From Streptomyces sp. NBC_00414 (GTDB lineage: Bacteria; Actinomycetota; Actinomycetes; Streptomycetales; Streptomycetaceae), in contig NZ_CP107935.1 of the NCBI RefSeq assembly GCF_036038375.1, positions 6,510,001 through 6,574,000 of the forward strand: 64,000 bases of DNA, in the 5' to 3' direction. This document shows positions 1 through 7,792 of the stretch, in pieces; positions within the stretch are counted from its first letter, which is position 1, and each line of letters begins with the position of its first letter. Both the position numbers and the translations under genes were made by a program. The notes under the pieces are model-generated. The model saw only the letters and a list, made by a program, of their open reading frames with translations, was not told the DNA's origin and ran no database searches.

Positions 1-527
1 TCCAGTATCGCAGGGAGAGCGGGATCCTTGGCGTGGGTAGTACTGAGAAGGCCGAGAGGCCGAGGTCTTGTGCCGCCTCGTCCGGGTCGATGATCGCGGG
101 GAGGTTGTCAGGCCCCAGGACCAGTGGGAAGACAGCGATGCTGGTGTGAGTGGACGGGCCGATACGGATGGGCTCGGCCGCCCAGGATGCGGTGGACTTG
201 TCTTGGCAGATGACAAGGAGGACCGGGGGCAGCTCGTACTTGGCGTATAGATGTGCCAGGTAGTACGTCCAGCTGTTGAGCTTGTCCGGGTCCCGGCGTC
301 CCTGCATCTCGATGGCGAGCAGGTAGCTTCCGCTGTTCGCCGTGTCGACCCGTAACAGGGTGTCCACGCGTCGTTCGAGCGGCCTGATCTCGGTGAGATC
401 GGTGTCCAGGAGCTGGACGTCCGTGGGTTCGGGGAGAGTGATGCCGGCCTTCGGGAGGGCCCGGGCGAACAGCCGGGGGTCCTCCCTGAAGATCTGATGC
501 AACGCCTCATGTGGTGAGCTGACCATG
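1..527 (-). CDS. Rpn/PD-(D/E)XK nuclease-like protein, 3' end outside window
   Basis: The gene starts at ATG 527 on the minus strand and reads 175 codons without a stop to the window edge, so the C-terminus is missing. The N-terminus (MVSSPHEALHQIFREDP) and a D55...E73-x-Q75 arrangement in the segment YLLAIEMQGRRDPDK are what one sees in the PD-(D/E)XK 'transposase-31/Rpn-like' proteins that are abundant in Streptomyces. Members are predicted DNases, some promoting recombination; many genomes carry dozens of degenerate copies. No terminal inverted repeats or partner transposase genes are visible here, so mobility is not supported by the sequence. The start is the only ATG before the upstream DUF397 gene. 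Family assignment is from motif and length memory. Confidence 0.75.
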
Positions 528-578
528 CGACGGAACGTAGCGAGCTGCGCTGCCGGCGGACGGGTGAATGGCGTGCGT

Positions 579-779
579 TCAGTCGTACGCGTGATTTTGC
601 CTCTGGCCTATGCCAAGCATGCGTATCAGGGCGGCGAGCTGGCGGGGGCCGGTGGTGAGGATGGTTTCCGGGTCGTCGCTCTCCCGGAGGAGGATCGTTC
701 CGGTGGTGGGGGTGGCCAGGTAGACACAGGAGGACCCCGTCTCGCTGTACGTGGACTTCTGCCATTGCGGGGTGGACAC
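579..779 (-). CDS. DUF397 family small protein
   Basis: A 66-residue protein starting at GTG 779 (MSTPQWQKSTYSETGSSCVY). The W-x-KS-S/T-YS-x(4)-C block followed by a LRESDDP segment is the DUF397 signature. In Streptomyces these proteins (WhiJ/BldB-associated) normally sit beside an XRE/DUF5753 regulator and are thought to act with it in developmental control. Here no XRE gene is adjacent: the neighbours are the Rpn-like gene 51 bases downstream and acdH upstream, so this is an orphan copy. The longer open frame upstream of the GTG lacks family similarity and overlaps the acdH 3' end, so I reject it. The Shine-Dalgarno sequence is weak. Confidence 0.7.
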   Translation of the reverse strand: MSTPQWQKSTYSETGSSCVYLATPTTGTILLRESDDPETILTTGPRQLAALIRMLGIGQRQNHAYD

Positions 780-913
780 GGGGCGACTTCGAGCTGGACA
801 CGTCCGGGTTCTTCGTCCGCGCGGCCGACGGGAACGCGGAAGGCGCGCGGGGCGCGTGAAGGCCGGGTGCCGACGGTCCGCGTAGGAGATCGACGCGGAC
901 CGAGTGGGACGGG

Positions 914-2080
914 TCAGCCCGTCAGGCCCAGCTCCCTTGCGATCAGCATGCGCTGGACCTCGCTCGTGCCCTCGCCGATTTCCAGGATCTTGGAGTCGCG
1001 CCACATGCGGGCCACCGGGTACTCGTTCATGAAGCCGTAGCCGCCGTGGATTTGGGTGGCGTCACGGGCGTTGTCGACGGCGATCGTGGAGGAGTGGAGC
1101 TTGGCCAGGGCCGCCTCCTTCTTGAAGGGCTCGCCCGCCACCAGGCGGGAGGCCGCGTCGCGCCAGGCCAGGCGGGCCGTGTACGCCCGCATCTCCATGT
1201 CCGCGATCTTGAACTGGATCGCCTGGTTCGCGCCGATCGGGCGGCCGAAGGCGTGGCGTTCTTTTGCGTATTTCACCGACTCGTCCACGCAGCCCTGGGC
1301 CAGGCCTGTCGCGAGCGCCGCGATGGCGATGCGGCCCTCGTCCAGGATGCGGAGGAACTGCGCGTAACCGCGACCCTCTTCGCCGAGCAGGTTCGCGGCC
1401 GGGACGCGGACGTCCGCGAAGGACAGTTCGCGGGTGTCCGAGGCGTTCCAGCCGACCTTGGAGTAGGGGGCGGCCACCGTGAAGCCCGGGGTGCCGGACG
1501 GGACGATGATCGAGGAGATCCGCGGCCCCCCGTCGGGCTTGCGGCCCGTCACCGCCGTGACCGTCACCAGGCCCGTGATGTCCGTGCCCGAGTTGGTGAT
1601 GAAGCACTTGGAGCCGTTGATCACCCATTCGTTCGTCGCCTCGTCCAGGCGGGCCGTCGTGCGCGTCGCGCCCGCGTCCGAGCCGCCGTCCGGCTCGGTC
1701 AGGCCGAACGCGCCCAGCAACTCGCCCGAGCAGAGGCGGGGCAGCCACTCCGCCTTCTGTTCCGGGGTCCCGAAGAGGTGGATCGGCATCGCGCCGAGCG
1801 AGACCCCCGCCTCCAGGGTGATCGCCACCGAGGAGTCCACGCGGGCCAGTTCTTCCAGGACGATGCCCAGCGCCAGGTAGTCGCCGCCCATGCCGCCGTA
1901 CTCCTCCGGGAACGGCAGCCCGAACAGGCCCATCCGGCCCATCTCACGGACGATCTCGTACGGGAACTCGTGCCGCTCGTAGAAGTCCCCGATCTTCGGT
2001 GCCACGACATCGCGGGCGAACTCGGCGACCGTGCGCCGCAGTTCGTCGAGTTCGGGGGAGAGGCGGTGGTCCAGAGGCAT
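914..2080 (-). CDS. acdH: Acyl-CoA dehydrogenase, branched/short-chain type (AcdH)
   Basis: A 388-residue FAD flavoenzyme of the acyl-CoA dehydrogenase family, full length. Visible marks are LTEPDGGSDAG (substrate/FAD loop), IHGGYGFMNEYPVARMWRD, and the C-terminal IGEGTSEVQR. In that motif E370 occupies the catalytic base position used by medium-, short- and branched-chain enzymes, whereas true isovaleryl-CoA dehydrogenases have Ala/Gly there. This favours an AcdH-type enzyme oxidising isobutyryl/isovaleryl/2-methylbutyryl-CoA. It is the last gene of the minus-strand operon mccB-mccA-hmgL-acdH, only 5 bases behind hmgL, so it probably feeds isovaleryl-CoA from leucine to methylcrotonyl-CoA. 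Start at ATG 2080; the open frame extending upstream overlaps hmgL and is not family-like. Confidence 0.92.
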   Translation of the reverse strand: MPLDHRLSPELDELRRTVAEFARDVVAPKIGDFYERHEFPYEIVREMGRMGLFGLPFPEEYGGMGGDYLALGIVLEELARVDSSVAITLEAGVSLGAMPIHLFGTPEQKAEWLPRLCSGELLGAFGLTEPDGGSDAGATRTTARLDEATNEWVINGSKCFITNSGTDITGLVTVTAVTGRKPDGGPRISSIIVPSGTPGFTVAAPYSKVGWNASDTRELSFADVRVPAANLLGEEGRGYAQFLRILDEGRIAIAALATGLAQGCVDESVKYAKERHAFGRPIGANQAIQFKIADMEMRAYTARLAWRDAASRLVAGEPFKKEAALAKLHSSTIAVDNARDATQIHGGYGFMNEYPVARMWRDSKILEIGEGTSEVQRMLIARELGLTG

Positions 2081-2085
2081 GGTGG

Positions 2086-3030
2086 TCACTCCTTGTGGGA
2101 GAGGGCGCGGACGGTGCGGGACGGGCTGGGTCGGCCCAGTCGTTCGGCCATCCACACGCTTGTGGCGGTGAGGAGGGCGAGGTCGACCCCGGTGTCGATG
2201 CCGAGGCCCGTCAGCATCCATACGAGGTCTTCGGTGGCGAGGTTGCCGGTGGCGCTCTTCGCATACGGGCAGCCGCCGAGGCCGCCCGCGGAGGCGTCCA
2301 CGGTCGTCACGCCGTGCTGGAGCGCGGCCAGGGTGTTGGAGAGGGCCTGGCCGTAGGTGTCGTGGAAGTGCACGCCGAGGGAAGGGGTGGGGATGTTCTC
2401 TTCGTTGAGCGCCGTCAGGAGCGCGGTCACGTGTCCCGGCGTCGCCACGCCGATCGTGTCGCCGAGGCTCAGCTCGTCACAGCCCAAGTCGAGCAGGGCC
2501 CGGCAGACCCGTACCACCTGGGCGACCGGCACCGGGCCCTCCCACGGGTCCCCGAAGCACATGGAGAGGTAGCCGCGCACGTGGGCGTCCTGCGCCTTGG
2601 CCCGGGTCACCACCGGCTCGAACATCGCCAGTGCCTCGTCGACGGTCCGGTTGAGGTTGGCCTTGGCGAAGGACTCCGTGGCGCTGGCGAAGACCGCGAT
2701 ACGGGTCGCGCCGAGAGCCAGGGCGCGGTCCAGGCCGCGTTCGTTCGGTACGAGGACGGGGAGGTGCGGGGCCGCCTCCTTCACGAGGGGGAAGAGCTGC
2801 TCCGCGTCCGCCAGTTGGGGCACCCACTTGGGGTGGACGAAGCTCGTCGCCTCGATGGTGGTGAGGCCCGCGGCGGCAAGGCGGTGGATGAACTCCGCCT
2901 TCGTCTCCGTCGGGACGGTCGCCTTCTCGTTCTGCAGGCCGTCGCGGGCGCCGACCTCGTGGATACGGACCCTGGCGGGCAGGCCTTCGGCGGGTACGGC
3001 CATGGGCAGGCCGAGTTCGGGGGTCGTCAT
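2086..3030 (-). CDS. hmgL: Hydroxymethylglutaryl-CoA lyase
   Basis: A 314-residue TIM-barrel lyase that cleaves HMG-CoA to acetoacetate and acetyl-CoA, the last step of leucine degradation. The DRE-TIM/HMGL marks are present: VGARDGLQNEK (Arg/Asp of the active site), ATSFVHPKWVPQLADA, the HFHDTYGQ metal-binding His pair, and ASAGGLGGCPYAK, which contains the active-site Cys loop GGCPYA. Start ATG 3030 overlaps the mccA stop (ATGA, bases 3027-3030), so the two are translationally coupled. The very long frame continuing upstream lies inside mccA and is a shadow. Confidence 0.95.
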   Translation of the reverse strand: MTTPELGLPMAVPAEGLPARVRIHEVGARDGLQNEKATVPTETKAEFIHRLAAAGLTTIEATSFVHPKWVPQLADAEQLFPLVKEAAPHLPVLVPNERGLDRALALGATRIAVFASATESFAKANLNRTVDEALAMFEPVVTRAKAQDAHVRGYLSMCFGDPWEGPVPVAQVVRVCRALLDLGCDELSLGDTIGVATPGHVTALLTALNEENIPTPSLGVHFHDTYGQALSNTLAALQHGVTTVDASAGGLGGCPYAKSATGNLATEDLVWMLTGLGIDTGVDLALLTATSVWMAERLGRPSPSRTVRALSHKE

Positions 3031-5246
3031 GCCCGCTCCTCCTGCGATGCCGCCGGTTCCTGCGATGTCGCCGGTTCCCGCGGCGCGATCACGGCCAGGA
3101 CCTGGTCCATGGCGACCGTCGTGCCCGGGGTGACGTCCAGCTCGGTGACGGTGCCCGCGTGCGGGGCGGAGATGACGTGCTCCATCTTCATCGCCTCCAC
3201 CACCAACAGGCTCTGCCCGGCGCTCACTTCGTCCCCGACGGTGACCTTCACGACGGTCACCGTGCCGGGCATGGGGGCGGTGAGGGAGTCCGCGCCGGCG
3301 TGCGCCGCACCGGTGAGGGAGGCGGCGACGGGGTCGTGGTCCTGCACGTTCCACGCGTCGCCTTCACGGCCGATCCAGGTGTCGGAGTGGTGGAAGGTGT
3401 GGGTCTGGCCGTCCAGGTGCAGGGTGAGGGTGGAGGGGCTTTTTTCTTCCCCAGCCCCGCCCCTTCCCGAAACCGGGGGCAAGCCCCCGGACCTCCAAAG
3501 AGCTTGGGCTGCGCCGCCCGTCACCCAGTGGGTATCGGCTGCGGTCGCAGCCCCGCCGATCGGCCCCGCCGCGTCGCCGGTGCCCGCGCTGTCCAGTCTG
3601 ACCTCTGTGCCGGCCCCCGTGCTTCGTACTCTGACCGTCACCGGGTCATGCCCAGGCACCCGTACATGGTGCACCGTCCAGGCCGCCTCGCCGCCCAGGC
3701 GCCAGCCGCTCGGCACGGAGAACGGATCGGTCCACCCATCCAGCCCGTCCGGCGTTTGAGGACGAGGCCGTTCAGGCCGAAGGGGGGTCCGGGGGCGCAG
3801 CCCCTGGTTTCGGGAAGGGGCGGGGCTGGGGAAGAGAGCCGCCTGCCGCAGCAACCCACCCGCCACGTACACCTCACCGGGGACCGACGCCGAGACCAGC
3901 CCCTCCACCTCCCGCTCCACCAGCCCGGTGTCCAGCTCGCCCGCCACCACCGCCGGATGCGCCAGCAGCCTCCGAAGGAACCCCGCGTTCGTCTGGACGC
4001 CCAGCGTCACCGTCCGCGCCAGGGCCGCGCGGAGGCGGCGCAGGGCCGTCGCCCGGTCCGGCCCGTACGCGATGACCTTGGACAGCATCGGGTCGTACAG
4101 CGAGCCGACCTCCGTGCCCTCGGTGAGGCCCGAGTCGGTGCGGACGCCGTCGCCCTGGGGCTCGTACAGGCGCAGGACCGTGCCGCCGGACGGCAGGAAG
4201 CCCCGCGCGGGGTCCTCCGCGCAGATGCGGGCCTCCACCGCGTGCCCGGTGAACGTCACGTCCTCCTGGGCGAAACCGAGCCGCTCGCCCGCCGCCACTC
4301 GCAACTGCCACTCCACCAGGTCGATCCCCGTGATCAGCTCGGTCACCGGGTGCTCGACCTGGAGGCGGGTGTTCATCTCCATGAAGTAGTAGGAAGCCGG
4401 GTCGTTGCCGGGGACGATGAACTCCACCGTGCCCGCGCCCGAGTAGCCGCAGGAGCGGGCCGCCTGGACGGCCGCCTCGCCCATCGCGGCACGGGTCTTC
4501 TCGTCGAGGAACACGCTCGGCGCCTCCTCGATGATCTTCTGGTGCCGGCGCTGGAGGGAGCACTCGCGCTCGCCCAGGTGCACCACGTTCCCGTGGCCGT
4601 CCGCCAGGACCTGGATCTCGATGTGCCGGGGGCGGTCGACCCACCGTTCGACGAGGAGGGTGTCGTCGCCGAAGGAGGCGCGGGCCTCGCGGCGCGCGGC
4701 GGCGATCTCGTCCGCGAGCAGGGCGGCGTCCCGCACCAGGCGCATGCCCTTGCCGCCACCGCCCGCCGACGGCTTCAGCAGGACCGGCATGCCGATCTCC
4801 CGCGCGGAGTCGGCCAGTTCGGCGTCCGTGAGCCCGCTGCCCGACGAGCCCGGTACCACCGGGACCCCGGCCGCCCGCACCGTCTCCTTGGCGCGGATCT
4901 TGTCGCCCATGAGCGAGATCGCGTCCGTCGGGGGGCCGATGAAGACCAGGCCCGCTTCCGTGCAGGCCCGTGCGAAGTCCGCGTTCTCCGCGAGGAAGCC
5001 GTAGCCCGGGTGCACCGCCTGGGCGCCCGAGCGCGCGGCGGCCTCCAGCAGGCGCTCCGCCGACAGATAGCTCTCGGCGGCCGGGGCCGGGCCGATCCGT
5101 ACCGCCGTGTCCGCCTCGCGCACGTGCCGGGCGTCGGCGTCCGCGTCGGAGAAGACGGCCACCGAGCGCACGCCCAGCGACCGCAGTGTCCGGATGACCC
5201 GGACGGCGATCTCGCCCCGATTGGCCACAAGCACCGTGTCGAACAT
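3027..5246 (-). CDS. mccA: Methylcrotonyl/acyl-CoA carboxylase alpha subunit (biotin carboxylase + BCCP), carrying two inserted repeats
   Basis: A 739-residue biotin-dependent carboxylase alpha chain. Biotin carboxylase domain is about 1-450: VLVANRGEIAVRV, ATP-grasp loop GGGGKGM, EMNTRLQVEHPVTE. A BT-like linker covers about 465-650, and the biotinyl domain about 665-735 has VVEAMKMEH with the biotin Lys at 687. With the MCC beta subunit just upstream (38-base gap) it should carboxylate 3-methylcrotonyl-CoA. Start at ATG 5246 follows GAGGGGAC with good spacing; ATG 5264 is an alternative. Oddity: residues about 470-502 and 576-601 are low-complexity Pro/Arg-rich translations of intergenic-type repeats, adding about 60 residues to the BT linker while keeping frame. 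Whether the enzyme still works is unknown. Confidence 0.92.
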   Translation of the reverse strand: MFDTVLVANRGEIAVRVIRTLRSLGVRSVAVFSDADADARHVREADTAVRIGPAPAAESYLSAERLLEAAARSGAQAVHPGYGFLAENADFARACTEAGLVFIGPPTDAISLMGDKIRAKETVRAAGVPVVPGSSGSGLTDAELADSAREIGMPVLLKPSAGGGGKGMRLVRDAALLADEIAAARREARASFGDDTLLVERWVDRPRHIEIQVLADGHGNVVHLGERECSLQRRHQKIIEEAPSVFLDEKTRAAMGEAAVQAARSCGYSGAGTVEFIVPGNDPASYYFMEMNTRLQVEHPVTELITGIDLVEWQLRVAAGERLGFAQEDVTFTGHAVEARICAEDPARGFLPSGGTVLRLYEPQGDGVRTDSGLTEGTEVGSLYDPMLSKVIAYGPDRATALRRLRAALARTVTLGVQTNAGFLRRLLAHPAVVAGELDTGLVEREVEGLVSASVPGEVYVAGGLLRQAALFPSPAPSRNQGLRPRTPLRPERPRPQTPDGLDGWTDPFSVPSGWRLGGEAAWTVHHVRVPGHDPVTVRVRSTGAGTEVRLDSAGTGDAAGPIGGAATAADTHWVTGGAAQALWRSGGLPPVSGRGGAGEEKSPSTLTLHLDGQTHTFHHSDTWIGREGDAWNVQDHDPVAASLTGAAHAGADSLTAPMPGTVTVVKVTVGDEVSAGQSLLVVEAMKMEHVISAPHAGTVTELDVTPGTTVAMDQVLAVIAPREPATSQEPAASQEERA
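3446..3519. repeat. Dispersed GC-rich repeat element inside mccA (copy B)
   Basis: Bases 3446-3474 are the exact reverse complement of 3806-3834 (29 bp), followed by the small palindrome CCGGGGGC-AA-GCCCCCGG. The text is typical of Streptomyces intergenic repeats (CCCCGCCCCTTCCCGAAACC). It is read in frame as part of the mccA linker. Confidence 0.8.
3741..3838. repeat. Dispersed GC-rich repeat element inside mccA (copy A)
   Basis: The element starts with a 23-base stretch (3741-3763; core GTCCGGCGTTTGAGGAC) identical to bases 11035-11057 in the intergenic hairpin near 11 kb, and ends with the 29 bp inverted partner of copy B. It is normally intergenic DNA, here translated in frame within mccA. 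Confidence 0.85.
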
Positions 5247-5284
5247 CGTCGCGGGTCCCCTCATATCCGTACCCATCCGTCCCC

Positions 5285-6901
5285 TCACATCCGGAACACG
5301 CCGAACTGGGGGTCACCCAGCGGCGCGTTCGCACAGGCGGTCAGGGCGAGTCCCAGTACCTGCCGGGTCTCCATCGGGTCGATCACACCGTCGTCCCAGA
5401 GCCGGGCCGTCGCGTAGTAGGCGTTGCCCTGGGTCTCGTACTGGTCGCGGATCGGGGCCTTGAAGGCCTCTTCCTCGTCCGCCGGCCAGGACTCGCCCCG
5501 GCCCTCCAGCTGGTCGCGCTTGACCGTCGCGAGGACGGAGGCGGCCTGCTCGCCGCCCATCACGGAGATCTTGGCGTTCGGCCACATCCACAGGAAGCGG
5601 GGCGAGTACGCCCGGCCGCACATCGAGTAGTTGCCCGCGCCGTACGAGCCGCCGACCACGACCGTCAGCTTCGGTACGCGCGTGCAGGCCACCGCGGTGA
5701 CCATCTTCGCGCCGTGCTTGGCGATGCCCCCGGCCTCGTACTGGCGGCCCACCATGAAGCCCGAGATGTTCTGCAGGAAGACGAGAGGGATGCCGCGCTG
5801 GTCGCACAGCTCGATGAAGTGGGCGCCCTTCTGGGCGGACTCGGAGAACAGGATGCCGTTGTTGGCGACGATCCCGACCGGGTGCCCGTGGATGTGGGCG
5901 AAGCCGGTGACGAGCGTCTGGCCGAACTCCGACTTGAACTCCGCGAAGCGTGAGCCGTCCACCACGCGCGCGATGACCTCGCGTACGTCGTAGGGGGTGC
6001 GGGAGTCGACCGGCACCGCGCCGTACAGCCCGGCAGGGTCCACCTTCGGCTCGACGCCCTGGGTGACCGACCAGGGCAGGGGGCCTCGGTCGGGGAGGGT
6101 GGAGACGATCGTGCGGACGATGCGCAACGCGTGCGCGTCGTCCTCCGCCAGGTGGTCCGTGACGCCGGAGATCCGCGAGTGGACCTCGCCGCCGCCCAGC
6201 TCCTCCGCCGTGACGACCTCGCCGGTCGCGGCCTTCACGAGAGGCGGCCCGCCCAGGAAGATCGTGCCCTGGCCCCGCACGATGACGGCCTCGTCGCTCA
6301 TCGCCGGGACGTACGCCCCGCCGGCCGTGCACGAGCCGAGGACCGCCGCGATCTGGGGAATGCCCGCGCCCGACATCCGGGCCTGGTTGTAGAAGATCCG
6401 GCCGAAGTGCTCGCGGTCGGGGAAGACCTCGTCCTGCATGGGGAGGAAGGCGCCGCCCGAGTCCACCAGATAGACGCAGGGGAGGCGGTTCTCCAGCGCC
6501 ACCTCCTGGGCGCGCAGGTGCTTCTTCACCGTCATCGGGTAGTACGTGCCGCCCTTGACCGTGGCGTCGTTGGCGACCACCACGCACTCGCGGCCCGCGA
6601 CCCGGCCGATACCGGCGATGACGCCCGCCGCCGGGGCCTGCCCCTCGTAGAGCCCGTCGGCCGCCAGCGGGGCCAGCTCCAGGAACGGTGAGCCGGGGTC
6701 CAGCAGTGTGTCCACGCGGTCGCGCGGCAGCAGCTTGCCGCGGGCGGTGTGCCGGGCGCGGGCCCGCTCACCCCCGCCGAGCCGGGCCGCGGCGAGCTTG
6801 TGGCGCAGCTCGTCGACGAGCGCCCGATGTGCCGCCTCGTTGCCCCGCCAGGCCTCCGACGCGGGATCGGCCGCGCTGTGGAGCTCCGGTGCCTCGTGCA
6901 T
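5285..6901 (-). CDS. mccB: Methylcrotonyl-CoA carboxylase beta subunit (carboxyltransferase)
   Basis: A 538-residue crotonase-fold carboxyltransferase. Sequence marks of the MCC rather than PCC/ACC branch are GGTYYPMTVKKHLRAQE, YLVDSGGAFLPMQDEVFPD, CTAGGAYVPAMSDE and GGPPLVKAATGE; these cover the CoA- and biotin-binding oxyanion loops. It transfers CO2 from the biotin of MccA to methylcrotonyl-CoA in leucine and isovalerate breakdown. It is the first gene of the four-gene operon and diverges from a TetR regulator across about 145 bases that contain two operator-like palindromes. Start ATG 6901 has AGGGGACC upstream. Confidence 0.94.
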   Translation of the reverse strand: MHEAPELHSAADPASEAWRGNEAAHRALVDELRHKLAAARLGGGERARARHTARGKLLPRDRVDTLLDPGSPFLELAPLAADGLYEGQAPAAGVIAGIGRVAGRECVVVANDATVKGGTYYPMTVKKHLRAQEVALENRLPCVYLVDSGGAFLPMQDEVFPDREHFGRIFYNQARMSGAGIPQIAAVLGSCTAGGAYVPAMSDEAVIVRGQGTIFLGGPPLVKAATGEVVTAEELGGGEVHSRISGVTDHLAEDDAHALRIVRTIVSTLPDRGPLPWSVTQGVEPKVDPAGLYGAVPVDSRTPYDVREVIARVVDGSRFAEFKSEFGQTLVTGFAHIHGHPVGIVANNGILFSESAQKGAHFIELCDQRGIPLVFLQNISGFMVGRQYEAGGIAKHGAKMVTAVACTRVPKLTVVVGGSYGAGNYSMCGRAYSPRFLWMWPNAKISVMGGEQAASVLATVKRDQLEGRGESWPADEEEAFKAPIRDQYETQGNAYYATARLWDDGVIDPMETRQVLGLALTACANAPLGDPQFGVFRM

Positions 6902-6979
6902 CCTGCGGTCCCCTCACCCGGTGGTCACCGGTCACTGAACCAAGTCGGATCGAAATCGTCTGAACGGTCGCCGCCGCAA

Positions 6980-6995
6980 GTTAATGAGCGTTAAC
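6980..6995. promoter_or_regulatory. TetR-type operator, site 1
   Basis: GTTAATGAGCGTTAAC, arms GTTAA/TTAAC, lies between mccB and the TetR gene. A near copy lies 29 bases away, so this is probably one of a pair of sites for the neighbouring TetR protein (inference). Confidence 0.6.
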
Positions 6996-7008
6996 GCGTT
7001 TCGTTCAG

Positions 7009-7024
7009 GTTAACGAGCGCTAAC
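7009..7024. promoter_or_regulatory. TetR-type operator, site 2, over the tetR -35 region
   Basis: GTTAACGAGCGCTAAC is the second copy of the site 1 palindrome (consensus GTTAAYGAGCGYTAAC). It overlaps the -35 box proposed for the TetR gene, which suggests autoregulation. Confidence 0.6.
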
Positions 7025-7039
7025 CGTCCTGTCTAGAAT
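7010..7039 (+). promoter_or_regulatory. Promoter of the TetR gene, probably leaderless
   Basis: TTAACG (7010-7015), an 18-base spacer and TAGAAT (7034-7039). A start seven bases after the -10 falls at the ATG at 7047, which lacks any Shine-Dalgarno sequence, as for a leaderless mRNA. Confidence 0.5.
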
Positions 7040-7046
7040 TGCCTCC

Positions 7047-7664
7047 ATGGCCACAAGAACCGACGCCCCCACCCGCCGCGAGCAGATCCTCAAGGAAGCC
7101 GCCCGGCTCTTCGCCGAACGCGGCTTCCACGGGGTCGGTGTCGACGAGATAGGTGCGGCGGTCGGCATCAGCGGGCCCGGCCTGTACCGCCATTTCGCGG
7201 GCAAGGACGCGATGCTCGCCGAGCTGCTGGTGGGGATCAGCGAGCAGCTGCTGACCGGCGGCAAGCGCCGGGTGGCGGAGTCCGACGGGAGCCCCGAAGC
7301 GCTCCTCGACTCGCTCATCGAGGGACACATCGACTTCGCGCTGGACGACCGCCCGCTGATCACCCTGCACGACCGTGAGCTGGACCGCCTGCGGGACAGC
7401 GACCGCAAACTCGTACGGCAGCTGCAGCGCCAGTACGTCGAGCTGTGGGTGGCGGTCGTGCGCGAGATCCACCCCGCGCTGGCCGAACCGGGGGCCCGCT
7501 CTGCCGTGCACTCGGTCTTCGGGCTCCTGAACTCCACCCCGCACCTGGGGCGGCCCGGCGCGCTCCCCGGACGGGCGGGCACGGCGGAACTGTTGCACCG
7601 TATGGCGAGGGGCGCCTTCGCGGCGGCCGGTGCGGATGGTGCCGCCGGGCCGGGCCGGGCGTGA
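7047..7664 (+). CDS. TetR family regulator of the leucine/isovalerate operon
   Basis: A 205-residue TetR protein. The N-terminal helix-turn-helix is textbook (RREQILKEAARLFAERGFHG, then IGAAVGISGPGLYRHFAGKDAML); residues about 60-190 form the ligand-binding domain. It is divergent from mccB-mccA-hmgL-acdH and flanked by two palindromes (6980-6995, 7009-7024) that could repress both directions. The probable inducer is an acyl-CoA of the pathway, by analogy with other TetR regulators of acyl-CoA catabolism. The start at ATG 7047 has no ribosome-binding site and lies where transcription should begin. Confidence 0.88.
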   Translation: MATRTDAPTRREQILKEAARLFAERGFHGVGVDEIGAAVGISGPGLYRHFAGKDAMLAELLVGISEQLLTGGKRRVAESDGSPEALLDSLIEGHIDFALDDRPLITLHDRELDRLRDSDRKLVRQLQRQYVELWVAVVREIHPALAEPGARSAVHSVFGLLNSTPHLGRPGALPGRAGTAELLHRMARGAFAAAGADGAAGPGRA

Positions 7665-7730
7665 CGAGCGTCTCGGGCCGCTTGCGGGTCCTGGTCTGGA
7701 CGATCGTCGTGACCGGCCGGTAACGTAGGC

Positions 7731-7746
7731 CTGAGCAAGCGCTTAG
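7731..7746. promoter_or_regulatory. Imperfect palindrome upstream of acyl-CoA dehydrogenase
   Basis: CTGAGCAAGCGCTTAG, arms CTRAGC/GCTTAG with one mismatch, about 45 bases before the second dehydrogenase gene. Its position suits a repressor site for a fatty-acid type regulator, but which protein binds is not shown by the sequence. Confidence 0.4.
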
Positions 7747-7792
7747 GTATGCGCTCGGACAGAGAAACTTGAGCCAGGCGGAGGTGGCGGCG

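Noticed and set aside
1..527. Rpn-like gene as part of a mobile element
   Set aside because: No inverted repeats or second mobility gene visible; these genes are commonly stand-alone in Streptomyces.
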